Assembly: GCF_024169315.1 (NCBI RefSeq)
Contig: NZ_JALJWR010000001.1
Location: 1,261,501 to 1,325,500 of the forward strand
DNA length: 64,000 bases
From: Pseudomonas migulae
Lineage (GTDB): Bacteria > Pseudomonadota > Gammaproteobacteria > Pseudomonadales > Pseudomonadaceae
Direction of reading: 5' to 3'
The notes below the pieces were generated by a model. That model searched no databases. It saw only the letters and a program-made list of their open reading frames with translations, and was not told the DNA's origin. A program made the position numbers and the translations under genes. This document shows, one piece after another, positions 32,769 to 43,843 of this stretch (position 1 is its first letter; every line of letters starts with the position of its first letter).

Positions 32769-34667
32769 ATGAAAACTGAAATACCAATGACGGATGTGTC
32801 CCCCGCTGAAGGAGTCAGCCCGCGTCAAACCACGTTTCGCCTCGGTCGCGCACTGGACACCGGCCTGCGCTGGCTGACCGAAGGCAGCGCAGCGTTGCTG
32901 GTGGTGATCGAAGTCACGCTGCTGTTCTGCAATGTGTTCTCTCGCTACGTGCTCAACCAGCCGATCGTCTGGGGTGATGAACTGGCGTCGCTGCTGTTCC
33001 TGTGGCTGGCGATGCTCGGTTCGGTGGTGGCGATGCGGCGCGGCGAGCACATGCGCCTCACCTCGTTCATCGGGCGGTTGCCCGTGGAAAAACGCGCCTT
33101 TGTCGACACCTTGGGCGCGGTGATCGTCATCACCTTTATCGGCCTGCTGTTCACCCCGGCGTGGGAGTACGTCAGCGATGAGTGGATCATCACCACCGCC
33201 GCCCTGGAAATCCCCAACGCCTTTCGCGTGTCCGCTATCGCCGTCGGCCTGAGCCTGATGCTGATGACCTGCGTCGCGCGGTTACTGACCAGTGCACGGT
33301 TGATCGACTTCTCGGTGTCGGTGGCGATGCTCGCCTCCCTCGGCGCGCTGTTGTGGGTGGCCGAAGGCTGGATGCTGCTGATGGGCAACTGGAACCTGGT
33401 GATCTTCTTCATGATCGGCGTGATGGCGATGATCGTCATCGGCGTACCAATCATGGTCGCGTTCGGCCTGGCGACGGTGGCGTATCTGTCGACCATGACC
33501 AGCACGCCGCTGACCCTGGTGATCGGGCGGATGGACGAAGGTATGGCGAGCCTGATCCTGCTGGCCATCCCGCTGTTCGTGTTTTTGGGGGCGCTGATCG
33601 AAGCCATGGGCATGGCCCGGGCGATGATTCGCTTCCTGTGCTCGTTGATTGGTCACGTGCGCGGCGGTTTGTCGTATGTGCTGATCGGTGCGATCTACCT
33701 GATCTCGGGCATTTCCGGTTCGAAAGCTGCGGATATGGCTGCCATCGCCCCGGCGCTGTTTCCGGAAATGAAGAAACGCGGCGAGGATGAAAACGAACTG
33801 GTGGCGATGCTCAATGCCTCTGGGGCGATGTCGGAAACCATTCCGCCCAGCCTGGTGCTGATCACCATCGGTTCGGTGACTGGCGTATCGATCTCCGCAC
33901 TGTTTACCGGCGGTTTCATGCCGGCCGTGGTGGGAGCGATTGCCATGGCCGCAGTGATCTGGTGGAAGAACCGCAAAGGCGAGGTCACCACCGGCAAACG
34001 CGCCTCCGGCAAGGAAATCGGCCACTCACTGCTGGTCGCGATCCCTGCGCTGGCCCTGCCCTTCGTGATCCGCACCGCCGTGGTTGAAGGCGTCGCCACC
34101 GCGACCGAAGTCGCTGCCATCGGCGTCGCTTACACCTTCATCGTCGGTTTGCTGTGCTATCGCTGCTTCGACTGGCGCCGGCTGTACCCGATCCTGGTCA
34201 GCACCGCGTCGTTGTCCGGCGCGATCCTGATCATCATCGGCAGCGCCACCGCCATGGCCTGGGCATTGACCCAATCAGGCTTCTCCCACCAGTTGGCGCA
34301 AGTGATGGCGACGGTGCCGGGTGGCGCAATGGGCTTCCTGATCATCTCCGCCGTGGCGTTCATCCTGCTCGGCAGTTTTCTGGAAGGCATCCCGGCCATC
34401 GTGCTGTTCGGACCGCTGCTGTTCCCGATTGCCAAGGCCTTGGGCATCAATGACGTGCATTACGCCATGGTCGCGATCTTCGCCATGGGCCTGGGCTTGT
34501 TCGCCCCGCCGTTTGGCGTGGGTTTCTACGCCGCGTGCGCCATTGCCAAGGTCGACCCCAGCGGCGCCATGCGCCGGGTCTGGCCGTATCTCGGGGCGCT
34601 GGTCGTAGCGCTCGGGGTATTGATTGCCGTGCCGTGGATTTCCATCGGTTTCCTGCCCAACGCCTGA
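32769..34667 (+). CDS. TRAP transporter fused small and large membrane subunits (DctQM)
   Basis: A 632-residue inner-membrane protein. Residues about 25-200 read as the four-helix DctQ small subunit (FSRYVLNQPIVWGDELASLL). Residues about 205-632 form the DctM large subunit with twelve or so helices (PIMVAFGLATVAYLS, IPLFVFLGALIEAMGMA, ISGSKAADMAAIAPALFPEM). Fusion of Q and M is known in several TRAP systems. With the preceding DctP it would import a carboxylate using a sodium gradient. It is the same transcription unit as the thioesterase and amidohydrolases that follow. Confidence 0.93.
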   Translation: MKTEIPMTDVSPAEGVSPRQTTFRLGRALDTGLRWLTEGSAALLVVIEVTLLFCNVFSRYVLNQPIVWGDELASLLFLWLAMLGSVVAMRRGEHMRLTSFIGRLPVEKRAFVDTLGAVIVITFIGLLFTPAWEYVSDEWIITTAALEIPNAFRVSAIAVGLSLMLMTCVARLLTSARLIDFSVSVAMLASLGALLWVAEGWMLLMGNWNLVIFFMIGVMAMIVIGVPIMVAFGLATVAYLSTMTSTPLTLVIGRMDEGMASLILLAIPLFVFLGALIEAMGMARAMIRFLCSLIGHVRGGLSYVLIGAIYLISGISGSKAADMAAIAPALFPEMKKRGEDENELVAMLNASGAMSETIPPSLVLITIGSVTGVSISALFTGGFMPAVVGAIAMAAVIWWKNRKGEVTTGKRASGKEIGHSLLVAIPALALPFVIRTAVVEGVATATEVAAIGVAYTFIVGLLCYRCFDWRRLYPILVSTASLSGAILIIIGSATAMAWALTQSGFSHQLAQVMATVPGGAMGFLIISAVAFILLGSFLEGIPAIVLFGPLLFPIAKALGINDVHYAMVAIFAMGLGLFAPPFGVGFYAACAIAKVDPSGAMRRVWPYLGALVVALGVLIAVPWISIGFLPNA

Positions 34668-34707
34668 ATCACTTTTTGACTGTCAGCACTCAAACACGAG
34701 GTTTCTC

Positions 34708-35166
34708 ATGAATTTTTCCACGCTCGAAGCCGGCACCGCCACCGAACGTCGACTGCTCGTCGACCAGCCACGCACCATCTCGTTTCTCGGCGAGGACCTG
34801 CGCATCTACGCCACGCCACGCCTGGTCGACGACATCGAACAGACCTGCCTCGATTACCTGCTCACCTTCCTCGATGACGGCGAAAACACCGTGGGTGCGG
34901 CGGTGGATATCCGCCACGTCGGCGCCACGCTGCTGGGCATGTCGGTCAGCATCGTCGCGACGGTCACCCGCATCGAAGGTCGTAGCGTCACCTTCAACGT
35001 CGAAGTGCGCGATGACGTCGAGCTGGTCGCCACGGCGGCGCATACCCGGGTGGTGGTGAACGTCGCCAAACTGCGCAGCCGCGTGCAGGCCAAAGCCGAG
35101 GCCGCCGCCGCTGGCGAAGTCGAAGACGGCGTGCTCAGCCCTTCCCAATTCTCCGCGTCGCGCTGA
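34708..35166 (+). CDS. FlK-like thioesterase (hotdog fold)
   Basis: A 152-residue hotdog-fold protein resembling the fluoroacetyl-CoA thioesterase FlK. The catalytic-type triad is recognisable by spacing: Thr in YATPRLVDDIE with Glu eight residues later, and His in IRHVGATLLG. The sequence then follows FlK with VTRIEGRSVTFNVEV. Family relatives hydrolyse short, often toxic acyl-CoAs. In this island it may release CoA from a dead-end ester. The ATG at 34708 follows a weak CACGAGG site. Substrate specificity for fluoroacetyl-CoA is not implied. Confidence 0.78.
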   Translation: MNFSTLEAGTATERRLLVDQPRTISFLGEDLRIYATPRLVDDIEQTCLDYLLTFLDDGENTVGAAVDIRHVGATLLGMSVSIVATVTRIEGRSVTFNVEVRDDVELVATAAHTRVVVNVAKLRSRVQAKAEAAAAGEVEDGVLSPSQFSASR

Positions 35167-35180
35167 AAAAGGGTCGAGTC

Positions 35181-36140
35181 ATGATCACGCTGCACGAACG
35201 CAACGGTTTGCCGAACCTTGCCGCCGAGGATGCGCTGCCGGTTGTCGATGCTCACCATCATCTGTGGGACCTCGGCAACGGTCGCTATCCGTGGCTGCAG
35301 GACGAATACCACGAGGAGTTTTTCCTCGGCGACTATCACAGCCTGCGCGGTGATTTCCTGCCGGAACAGTTCCTGGCCCTGACCGCAAAGCAACGGTTGG
35401 TGGGCACCGTGCATGTCGAGGCCGAACGTGCGCGTGACGAGCAAGTCGCCGAGACACGCTGGCTGGAACAGGTGAACGCCCGTTACGGCTTCCCGAATGC
35501 CATCGTCGCCCACGCTTGGTTCGATCGCGAAGACAGCGCGCAGATTCTCGCCGAGCAAGCCGCCCGCCCGTTGGTCAAAGGCATACGTTCGAAACCGGTG
35601 ACCTCGGCTTCACCGGACGTTTCGATTGCCGGGGCCAAGGGCACGATGCAGGACCCGAAATGGCTGGAAGGATTTTCCCGGCTGGCTGACCACGATCTGT
35701 CTTGGGACCTGCGGGTGCCACCGTGGCATCTGGTCGAAGCGGCCGAAGTCGCGGCGATGTTTCCGCGGATCCGCATCGCGCTCAATCACACCGGTTTTGC
35801 CTGGGATCGCAGCCCGGCCGGCATGGCGCGCTGGCGCAAAGGCCTGGAAGCGCTCGCCTTGCAGCCCAACGTGCACATCAAGCTGTCGGAGTTCGGGCTG
35901 AAGGATTCACCCTGGAACTACGACGATAACCGCGTGGTGGTCCTGACCGCCCTGGAGATTTTCGGCCCCGAACGCTGCATGTTCGCCAGCAACTTTCCGG
36001 TTGCCGGTTTGCGCGCCTCCTACGACACGATTGCCGACGGCATGGCCGCAATGCTCGCGCCCATGGGGCGCGCCGTGCAGGAAGCGGTGTTCGCCGGCAA
36101 CGCTCGGCGCTTTTATCGTCTGGAGGCGCCCCATGGATAA
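35181..36140 (+). CDS. Amidohydrolase-2 family protein (lactonase-like), first copy
   Basis: A 319-residue TIM-barrel metal hydrolase of the family that includes 2-pyrone-4,6-dicarboxylate lactonase and L-fucono-lactonase. The first metal motif is VVDAHHHLWDL (about 21-31), followed by GTVHVEAE, AHAWFDRED, IRIALNHTGF (His-Thr-Gly on a barrel strand) and a terminal FASNFPVAG with NARRFYRL. It probably opens a lactone or hydrolyses a C-C or C-N bond of the imported acid. It is strongly related to the next gene and overlaps it by 8 bases. Confidence 0.88.
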   Translation: MITLHERNGLPNLAAEDALPVVDAHHHLWDLGNGRYPWLQDEYHEEFFLGDYHSLRGDFLPEQFLALTAKQRLVGTVHVEAERARDEQVAETRWLEQVNARYGFPNAIVAHAWFDREDSAQILAEQAARPLVKGIRSKPVTSASPDVSIAGAKGTMQDPKWLEGFSRLADHDLSWDLRVPPWHLVEAAEVAAMFPRIRIALNHTGFAWDRSPAGMARWRKGLEALALQPNVHIKLSEFGLKDSPWNYDDNRVVVLTALEIFGPERCMFASNFPVAGLRASYDTIADGMAAMLAPMGRAVQEAVFAGNARRFYRLEAPHG

Positions 36141-37092
36141 CCTGTCCGCCATCGATTGGCGCGCGCGTTTTCTCGCCAGTGGCGATGACGCGGACTTGCC
36201 CATCGTCGACGCGCATCAACACTATTTCGACATCGAAACCCATTACTACCCGTGGTTGAACGACCGCCCGCTGCGACCGTTTCGGTATGGCGATTACTCG
36301 TCGATCTGCCGCAACTTCCTGCCGGCGGACTATCGCCGGCTGGCCGGAAATCATCGGGTTGTGCAGACGGTGGTCATCGAAGGTGAATGGGACCCGACGA
36401 CGCCGTTCGAGGAAGTGACGTTCGTCGAGTCGCTGGCGCGCACCGAACCCACCCTGGGCGCGATGGTCGCGCAGGCCTGGCTGGATCGTGAAGACGCCTT
36501 CGATCTGCTGCGCCTGTACGGCGATCACCCGCTGGTGCGCGGCATACGCCACAAGCCAACGGTGACTAGCCGTGAGGCCTGGCGTGAAGATTTCGCCGAG
36601 CCGGGCTCCATGCGCGATCCGCGCTGGCGCGAGGGCTACGCCCGACTGGCGGAAAACGGCCTGCACTTCGAGTTGCAGGCGCCGTGGTGGCATCTGCCGG
36701 AAGCCGCCGAACTGGCCCGGGATTTCCCCGAGGTGACCATCGTGGTCAATCACACCGCGCTACCGGCAGATCGTTCGGAAGAAGGCCTGGCCGGTTGGCG
36801 TAAAAACCTCGCGCTGCTGGCACAAGAGCCCAACGTCGCCCTGAAGATTTCCGGCATCTGCATTCCCGGCCAGGCATGGCCGGTCGAGGCGAATCGCGGG
36901 GTGGTGAACGACGCGATTTCGATCTTCGACGTCAGCCGCTGCGCGTTTGCCAGCAATTACCCGGTCGATGGCGTGGTGAACAGCCTCAGCGAAGTGTTCG
37001 ACGGTTTCAAAAGCATCGTCAGGGAACGTTCCCTTAGCGATCGACTGGCCCTGTTTCATGACAACGCCCGGCGCCTCTACCGCCTCGCTTGA
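36133..37092 (+). CDS. Amidohydrolase-2 family protein (lactonase-like), second copy
   Basis: A 319-residue relative of the preceding protein, with the same ordered blocks: IVDAHQHYFDIETHYYPWL, TVVIEGEWD, AQAWLDREDAF, VRGIRHKP, VTIVVNHTALPADRS and FASNYPVDG with NARRLYRL. In the first motif the third His of HHH is replaced (HQH), as in many family members. The tandem arrangement, overlapping starts and moderate divergence suggest a duplication with sub-specialised substrates, for example two successive lactones or two stereoisomers. That is inference. Confidence 0.88.
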   Translation: MDNLSAIDWRARFLASGDDADLPIVDAHQHYFDIETHYYPWLNDRPLRPFRYGDYSSICRNFLPADYRRLAGNHRVVQTVVIEGEWDPTTPFEEVTFVESLARTEPTLGAMVAQAWLDREDAFDLLRLYGDHPLVRGIRHKPTVTSREAWREDFAEPGSMRDPRWREGYARLAENGLHFELQAPWWHLPEAAELARDFPEVTIVVNHTALPADRSEEGLAGWRKNLALLAQEPNVALKISGICIPGQAWPVEANRGVVNDAISIFDVSRCAFASNYPVDGVVNSLSEVFDGFKSIVRERSLSDRLALFHDNARRLYRLA

Positions 37093-37123
37093 CCCGATTT
37101 GAACAGCTCATCAGGAGTCCAAC

Positions 37124-38701
37124 ATGTTTGAAGTTTCAGGCCACAACTACATCGCCGGCGCACGCTCGGCACAGGGCACGACCACCTTGCAAAGCCACGA
37201 CGCCAGCACCGGCGAAGCGCTGCCGTATCGCTTCCATCAGGCGACCACTGAGGAAGTGAATGCGGCTGCACAAGCTGCGGCCACGGCGTACCCGACCTTT
37301 CGCAACCTGTCGGCCGCGCGCCGCGCCGGGTTTCTCGATGCCATCGCCGCAGAGCTGGACGCGCTGGATGAATCGTTCATCGCCCTCGTGTGCCGGGAAA
37401 CAGCCCTGCCCGCCGGGCGCATTCAAGGTGAACGGGCACGCACCAGCGGCCAGATGCGCCTGTTCGCCACGATGCTGCGCCGGGGTGACTTCTACGGCGC
37501 ACGCATCGACCGTGCCCTGCCGGACCGCCAACCGCTGCCCCGTCCCGATCTGCGTCAGTACCGCACCGGGCTCGGTCTGGTCGCGGTGTTCGGTGCCAGC
37601 AACTTTCCGCTGGCCTTCTCCACCGCCGGCGGTGACACCGCTTCCGCCCTCGCCGCCGGTTGCCCGGTGGTATTCAAGGCCCACAGCGGACACATGGCGA
37701 CCGCCGATTACGTGGCCGACGCAATCACTCGCGCCGCCCGAAAAACCGGCATGCCCGAGGGCGTGTTCAGCCTGCTTTACGGCAGCATCGGTGAAGCGCT
37801 GGTCAAGCACCCGGCCATCCAGGCGGTCGGCTTCACCGGTTCGTTGCGCGGCGGCCGCGCCTTGTGTGACATGGCCGCGGCGCGTCCTCAGCCGATCCCG
37901 GTGTTCGCCGAGATGAGCAGCATCAACCCGGTGTTGCTGATGCCCGAAGCCCTCAAGGCTCGTGGTGAAAAAATCGCCGCCGAGCTGAGCGCTTCCGTGG
38001 TGTTGGGCGCGGGTCAGTTCTGCACCAATCCCGGTTTGGTGCTGGGCATTCGCTCGCCGGAGTTCACGGCGTTTCTTGAACGCTTCGCCGGATTGATGAG
38101 CGAGCAACCGGCGCAAACGATGCTCAACGCCGGCGCACTGAAAAGCTACTGCCATGGTCTGGATAACCTGCGCGCCCATCCCGGCATCACGCACCTGGCC
38201 GGCACCGAGCAACAGGGCAATCAGGCACGGCCGCAACTGTTCAAGGCCGACGCCCGCCTGTTGATCAATGGCGATGAATTGCTTCAGGAAGAAGTGTTCG
38301 GCCCGACCACCCTCGTGGTGGAAGTCGCTGACCACGCCGAGTTGATCCAGGCATTGCACGGTTTGCGCGGTCAGTTGACTGCCACGCTGATGGTCGAAGA
38401 GACGGATCTCACCACGCTGGGCGAGGTGCTGGCCCTGCTGGAACAGAAAGTCGGACGCGTGCTGTTCAACGGCTATCCCACCGGCGTGGAAGTCTGCGAC
38501 GCCATGGTGCACGGCGGCCCCTACCCGGCCACCTCGGATGCGCGCGGCACCTCGGTCGGGACGTTGGCGATCGATCGCTTCCTGCGGCCGGTGTGTTTCC
38601 AGAACTGTCCCGACAGCCTGCTGCCGGACGCCCTGAAAAACAGCAACCCGCTGGGTATCGCCCGACTGGTTGACGGCACCAGCAGCCGCGACGCGCTGTA
38701 A
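37124..38701 (+). CDS. NADP-type aldehyde dehydrogenase, 2-oxoglutarate semialdehyde dehydrogenase-like
   Basis: A 525-residue aldehyde dehydrogenase of the 2,5-dioxovalerate (alpha-ketoglutarate semialdehyde) branch, which is longer than common ALDHs. Family marks are the opening GHNYIAGARS, the cofactor region VFGASNFPLAFSTAGGDTAS, the Glu-containing VFAEMSSINPV and the catalytic Cys in GAGQFCTNPGL. It would oxidise the aldehyde end product of the island to an acid, probably 2-oxoglutarate or an analogue. It lies 31 bases after the second amidohydrolase. The start at 37124 has a CAGGAGTCC site upstream. Confidence 0.92.
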   Translation: MFEVSGHNYIAGARSAQGTTTLQSHDASTGEALPYRFHQATTEEVNAAAQAAATAYPTFRNLSAARRAGFLDAIAAELDALDESFIALVCRETALPAGRIQGERARTSGQMRLFATMLRRGDFYGARIDRALPDRQPLPRPDLRQYRTGLGLVAVFGASNFPLAFSTAGGDTASALAAGCPVVFKAHSGHMATADYVADAITRAARKTGMPEGVFSLLYGSIGEALVKHPAIQAVGFTGSLRGGRALCDMAAARPQPIPVFAEMSSINPVLLMPEALKARGEKIAAELSASVVLGAGQFCTNPGLVLGIRSPEFTAFLERFAGLMSEQPAQTMLNAGALKSYCHGLDNLRAHPGITHLAGTEQQGNQARPQLFKADARLLINGDELLQEEVFGPTTLVVEVADHAELIQALHGLRGQLTATLMVEETDLTTLGEVLALLEQKVGRVLFNGYPTGVEVCDAMVHGGPYPATSDARGTSVGTLAIDRFLRPVCFQNCPDSLLPDALKNSNPLGIARLVDGTSSRDAL

Positions 38702-38826
38702 GTCACCCGGCTTCAACTGACACCCACTGATAGCCACACCTTCCGCGCCTGTTGAACAACAGGCGTCGGATTCGCTCGTCCCGAAAACCGCTGCACCCAC
38801 ACAACAACAAAAACAGAGGAAGTCTC

Positions 38827-39399
38827 ATGCACGTTCAACGTCACCCGAAACACCGCTTGTGCCAACTGATGCTGGCCATGACCGCTGCCGTGATGATCAC
38901 CACGGCCGGCATTCAACTGGCCGTTGCCGACACCACTTCCACCGCGACGACAGCGCCCATGCAATGTGCCACTGAAACCACACCGCGCTACACCAAAACC
39001 CCCACCGGTTACCTCATGGTGCTGCGCATGGGCGACAACGCGTTCAAGGAACTGACCAAACTGGCGATCGCCGAGAAGATCCCCAGCGCGTCCATCACGG
39101 GTATCGGTTTCGGCAACGTCAAGTTTGGTTTCTGGAACAAGGACAAAAAGGACTTCGACGCGAAAATCCTGAACAGCGTCGAGATGGCGAGCATCACCGG
39201 TTCCGTCGCCTGGAAAAACGATCAGCCTTCGATCCATATGCACGGCGTCGCCGGTGACGCCACGTTCCAGGCCTACGGCGGCCACATCCTCGACTTCGAA
39301 GTCACCACAGGTTCGATGGAAATCACCGTGATCGTCCATCAGCGTCGCCTGGAACGCGGGATCGATCCCTGCATCGGCGCCAACGTGCTGGGTATCTGA
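38827..39399 (+). CDS. Exported PPC/DUF296-domain protein
   Basis: A 190-residue protein with a signal peptide (hydrophobic 14-35, AVADT) and then a PPC (plant and prokaryote conserved, DUF296) domain at about 60-185. The domain reads GYLMVLRMGDNAFKELTKLA, ASITGIGFGNVKFGFW, IHMHGVAGDATFQAYGGHIL with the paired His typical of prokaryotic PPC proteins, and EITVIVHQRRLER. Prokaryotic PPC proteins are normally cytosolic and of unknown function, so periplasmic export beside an outer-membrane porin is notable. The ATG at 38827 follows CAGAGGA; the frame is open farther upstream without a ribosome site. Confidence 0.78.
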   Translation: MHVQRHPKHRLCQLMLAMTAAVMITTAGIQLAVADTTSTATTAPMQCATETTPRYTKTPTGYLMVLRMGDNAFKELTKLAIAEKIPSASITGIGFGNVKFGFWNKDKKDFDAKILNSVEMASITGSVAWKNDQPSIHMHGVAGDATFQAYGGHILDFEVTTGSMEITVIVHQRRLERGIDPCIGANVLGI

Positions 39400-39479
39400 T
39401 TCACGCCTCACGCTCCCGCCTGTCACGGCGGGAGCCACCCTCCCGATTCAAATTACAAAAATAAATAGGGGCGTTTTAC

Positions 39480-40787
39480 ATGAGCAACAAGAACACGGCT
39501 GTAACCCTGGCGCTGGGCGCCATTGCACTCAGCACCCAGGCGCACGCCGACTTCCTGAGTGACAGCAAAGCTACGTTGGGGATGAGGAATTTCTACTTCA
39601 ACAACGACAACCGCGACGGCCCGGCCGCCCCGTCGAAAACCGAAGAATGGGCGCAGGGTTTCATGCTCGACTACAGGTCGGGCTATACCGACGGCGCCGT
39701 CGGTTTTGGTGTCGACGCCCTGGGCCTGATGGGGATCACGCTGGACAGCGGCAAAGGACGCCACGTCGGCAGCAGCATGATTCCTTCGGACAGCGACAAC
39801 AGCGCGGTCGACGAGTGGAGCCGGTTGGGGCTGACCGGCAAGGTCAAAGTCTCGAAAACCGAACTGCGCCTGGGCACGCTGATGCCGAAGCTGCCGATCC
39901 TGGTGGCCAACGACGGCCGCCTGCTGCCGCAGACCTTCGAAGGCGGGCAGATCACCTCGAGTGAGTTCAAGGACCTGACCCTCACCGGCGGCCGCATCGA
40001 ACACGCGACTGGCAGGGGTTCAAGCGATCAGACCGGGCTCGCGGCTACGGGCGGCACCCGTGAAAGCAATGCGTTCGACTTCGCCGGTGGCGACTGGAAA
40101 ATCACCAAGGACCTGACCGCCCAGTATTACTACGCCAACCTCGACGACTACTACACCCAGCAGTTTTTCGGCCTGATGCACACGCTGACGATCTCGGACA
40201 ATCAGTCGCTGAAAACCGACCTGCGTTACTTCAAGACCGATTCGTCCGGCGCAAACAGCTCGGGCACTTCGGGCTACCGAATCAGCGGCTACACCGAAGG
40301 CGCCGATGGCGAAATCGACAACCGGACCTGGAGCGCCGCACTGATTTACACCGCCGGCGCCCATGCCATCACCGCCGGCTACCAAAGCGTTTCCAGCGGC
40401 AGCAACTTCACCCAGCTCAGCCAGGGCAACCTGCCGGACAAAGGTGCCGGTGGCGCGAGTCTTTACCTGTACACCGACCGCCTGATCCAGACCTTCACCC
40501 GCGCAGGTGAACGCACCGCTTTCGGCCAGTATGCGTATGACTTTGCGGGGTTGGGCGTGCCCGGTTTGAAGGCGTCGGTCATCTACCTGAGCGGCGACAA
40601 CATCAAGACCGTCACTGGCGACACGCAAAAGGAATGGGAACGGGATATCGGCCTGGATTACGCGATTCAGTCCGGTGCGCTGAAGGGCGTCGGGTTTGGC
40701 TGGCGCAACGGCAAGTCCAACAGTGAAGCGAGCCGAAACCAGGACCAGAATCGCCTGATCGTCAGCTACAGCATTCCGTTGCTTTAA
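39480..40787 (+). CDS. OprD-family outer-membrane porin
   Basis: A 435-residue substrate-specific porin. A signal peptide (about 1-23, AHA) precedes a barrel that begins DFLSDSKATLGMRNFYFNND, the standard OprD opening, and includes ELRLGTLMPKLPILVANDGRLLP and the end RNQDQNRLIVSYSIPLL. These porins take up specific carboxylates or amino acids in pseudomonads, so it is likely the outer-membrane entry for the island's substrate. AGGGG lies nine bases before the ATG. Confidence 0.93.
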   Translation: MSNKNTAVTLALGAIALSTQAHADFLSDSKATLGMRNFYFNNDNRDGPAAPSKTEEWAQGFMLDYRSGYTDGAVGFGVDALGLMGITLDSGKGRHVGSSMIPSDSDNSAVDEWSRLGLTGKVKVSKTELRLGTLMPKLPILVANDGRLLPQTFEGGQITSSEFKDLTLTGGRIEHATGRGSSDQTGLAATGGTRESNAFDFAGGDWKITKDLTAQYYYANLDDYYTQQFFGLMHTLTISDNQSLKTDLRYFKTDSSGANSSGTSGYRISGYTEGADGEIDNRTWSAALIYTAGAHAITAGYQSVSSGSNFTQLSQGNLPDKGAGGASLYLYTDRLIQTFTRAGERTAFGQYAYDFAGLGVPGLKASVIYLSGDNIKTVTGDTQKEWERDIGLDYAIQSGALKGVGFGWRNGKSNSEASRNQDQNRLIVSYSIPLL

Positions 40788-43518
<2,731 letters not shown>

Positions 43519-43542
43519 GACAACGGACTCTAAATGCCTAAA

Positions 43543-43575
43543 CAAACGCCCCGACTTGTTCGGGGCGTTTTTCTT
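43543..43575 (+). terminator. Rho-independent terminator after katG
   Basis: The hairpin AACGCCCCGA-CTTGT-TCGGGGCGTT is followed by TTTCTTTC, 25 bases past the katG stop. Confidence 0.9.
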
Positions 43576-43660
43576 TCTCATATCTGACGTCTAGTTCCTA
43601 CATTCGCTCTAAGTGATATTCCGAGCTATTCCGCTGATACAAGATGACACGATTTGTGAT

Positions 43661-43712
43661 TTGAATTGGAGTCACACGAAGTTATAGAAACAAACTGTTT
43701 TCACGTTGAGAC
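43661..43712 (+). promoter_or_regulatory. Promoter of the MFS exporter transcript
   Basis: TTGAAT at 43661-43666 and TATAGA at 43683-43688 with 16 bases between them give a plausible sigma-70 promoter. The transcript would start near 43695 and have a leader of about 150 bases containing a short ORF and a terminator-like hairpin. Confidence 0.5.
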
Positions 43713-43748
43713 ATGGTTTTCTTCAGGTTTCTGGAGCCGCCGAACTGA
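43713..43748 (+). CDS. Putative 11-residue leader peptide
   Basis: An ORF MVFFRFLEPPN within the leader of the MFS gene, with a weak GAG-type ribosome site. It ends in Pro-Pro-Asn just before the stop; consecutive prolines slow ribosomes. Its stop lies 33 bases before the terminator-like hairpin, the geometry of ribosome-controlled attenuators. Translation is unproven. Confidence 0.3.
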   Translation: MVFFRFLEPPN

Positions 43749-43781
43749 TTAGTCCTCGCCAGGGAAGCGCGTAGGAAACGT

Positions 43782-43820
43782 TTCACGGGCGCATTGAAAA
43801 AATGTCCCGTGAATTTTTTT
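43782..43820 (+). terminator. Terminator-like attenuator hairpin in the MFS leader
   Basis: The arms TTCACGGG (43782-43789) and CCCGTGAA (43806-43813) form an 8-base stem, extended inside by CATT/AATG, and are followed directly by seven T residues. It lies 23 bases before the MFS ATG, where a true terminator would stop expression of the exporter, so regulated read-through is likely. A palindrome GAAACGTTTC (43775-43784) overlaps the left arm and could form a competing structure. Confidence 0.7.
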
Positions 43821-43843
43821 GTGTCCAGTAAGGAGTTTTAACC

